Positions 63,626 through 64,000 of a DNA stretch of 64,000 nucleotides are shown one piece after another. Positions within the stretch are counted from its first letter, which is position 1, and each line of letters opens with the position of its first letter. The notes under the pieces are model-generated. The model was not told where the DNA came from and made no database searches. It worked only from the letters and a program-made list of their open reading frames with translations. Both the position numbers and the translations under genes were made by a program. Source of the stretch: Pirellulales bacterium (GTDB lineage Bacteria > Planctomycetota > Planctomycetia > Pirellulales > Lacipirellulaceae); assembly GCA_022448265.1 (NCBI GenBank), contig JAKVCC010000005.1, forward strand, positions 1-64,000, written 5' to 3'.

Positions 63626-64000
63626 ATGTCCCCGAAAAGTTCATCAGCCATGCCCTCAGTTATGTTTGCAATGCTGAAAAACTGCTGGATGTGTCTCGCG
63701 ATCCTGCTCTCGCTAACCCTGCCCGTTATGGCGGAGGACGTGCCCCAGCCCGTGCGGATGGGTTGCGGAAACATGACCTTTGACACGGTGCCCGGCTGGG
63801 GGCTCCGTCCCAGTGGCGACTCCGCTTTGGGCTCAACCCACGGTGCGGTTGTTGTTGATAGGGCGGGCAATGTTTACACCAGCGCCCAGAAAGGAGTCGT
63901 TGTGTTTTCGCCTGAGGGTGTGGTGATCCACTCCTACTTGGGTAAAGACTACTCCGACATCCATGACATGGAGATCCGTGACGAAGAAGGGACTGAGTAC
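63626..64000 (+). CDS. Secreted protein with a beta-propeller-like start (partial, runs off right edge)
   Basis: ATG 63626 has GGAG eight bases upstream. The 125 visible residues begin with a long signal peptide (MLKNCWMCLAILLSLTLPVMA-ED) followed by VPGWGLRPSGDSALGSTHGAVVVDRAGNVYTSAQKGVVVFSPEGVVIHSYLGKDYSDIHDMEIRD. The DRAGNVY/FSPEGVVI pairs are the repeating strands of NHL/SMP-30-like six-bladed propellers. The gene is open to the end of the window and is missing from the ORF track. Confidence 0.75.
   Translation, partial: MSPKSSSAMPSVMFAMLKNCWMCLAILLSLTLPVMAEDVPQPVRMGCGNMTFDTVPGWGLRPSGDSALGSTHGAVVVDRAGNVYTSAQKGVVVFSPEGVVIHSYLGKDYSDIHDMEIRDEEGTEY

Overview
The window looks like chromosomal DNA of a planctomycete, probably of the order Pirellulales. 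This is inferred from family recognition, not from a search. The signs are a double-length UvrA, several small conserved proteins I associate with that group (the MNDDDINVLALVKG protein, the GYF_2/zinc-ribbon membrane protein, a secreted squalene-cyclase-fold protein), many secreted or lipoprotein genes, moderately high GC, loosely packed genes on both strands and weak Shine-Dalgarno sites. I see no prophage, IS element, CRISPR array or large island. Most genes are core functions mixed with lineage-specific proteins of unknown role.

Layout. 1-12 kb: edge of a secreted protein gene, a 2367-residue tandem UvrA with an extra repeated C-terminal domain, a fatty acid desaturase divergent from a ketoacyl-synthase homologue that has lost its catalytic Cys and second His, and smpB apparently starting at ACG. 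12-22 kb: a YyaL-type thioredoxin-fold protein, larC, a pseudo-receiver coiled-coil protein, a MazG-like pyrophosphohydrolase overlapping an ATP-grasp gene, rimI, a GNAT-like protein and an SDR-type epimerase. 22-30 kb: groES-groEL, uppP flanked by two copies of a 68-bp intergenic element (a third copy lies near 9.3 kb), a GYF_2 membrane protein overlapping a secreted protein gene, a Cys-rich secreted protein with a 60-bp tandem duplication and a lipoprotein. 30-44 kb: a KAP-like membrane P-loop NTPase, an NtrC-type sigma-54 activator, a XerC/D recombinase, small conserved proteins, tRNA-Gly(CCC), rnhA, a histidine kinase with a CxxCH haem motif, priA, nadD, a soluble histidine kinase and a lipoprotein. 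44-50 kb: a decayed zinc-ribbon gene, an unknown 231-residue protein, a squalene-cyclase-fold protein and a HlyD-like adaptor, then a cobalamin adenosyltransferase. 50-58 kb: a nitrogen-sensing set amtB-glnK-glnD, mutM and trpB-trpA. 58-64 kb: a conserved protein, a HEAT lipoprotein, a large secreted planctomycete-type protein, a DacZ-like diadenylate cyclase candidate and the start of a secreted beta-propeller-like protein.

How they fit together: the clearest functional units are amtB-glnK-glnD (ammonium uptake, PII signalling and PII uridylylation), trpB-trpA (last two steps of tryptophan synthesis), groES-groEL, and DNA-maintenance genes scattered through the window (uvrA, priA, mutM, rnhA, xerC). 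The two kinases and the sigma-54 activator are not adjacent, so their pairing cannot be read from context. Many starts in the ORF track are too long. Where a signal peptide, Shine-Dalgarno site or family alignment pointed to an internal start I used it and said so.
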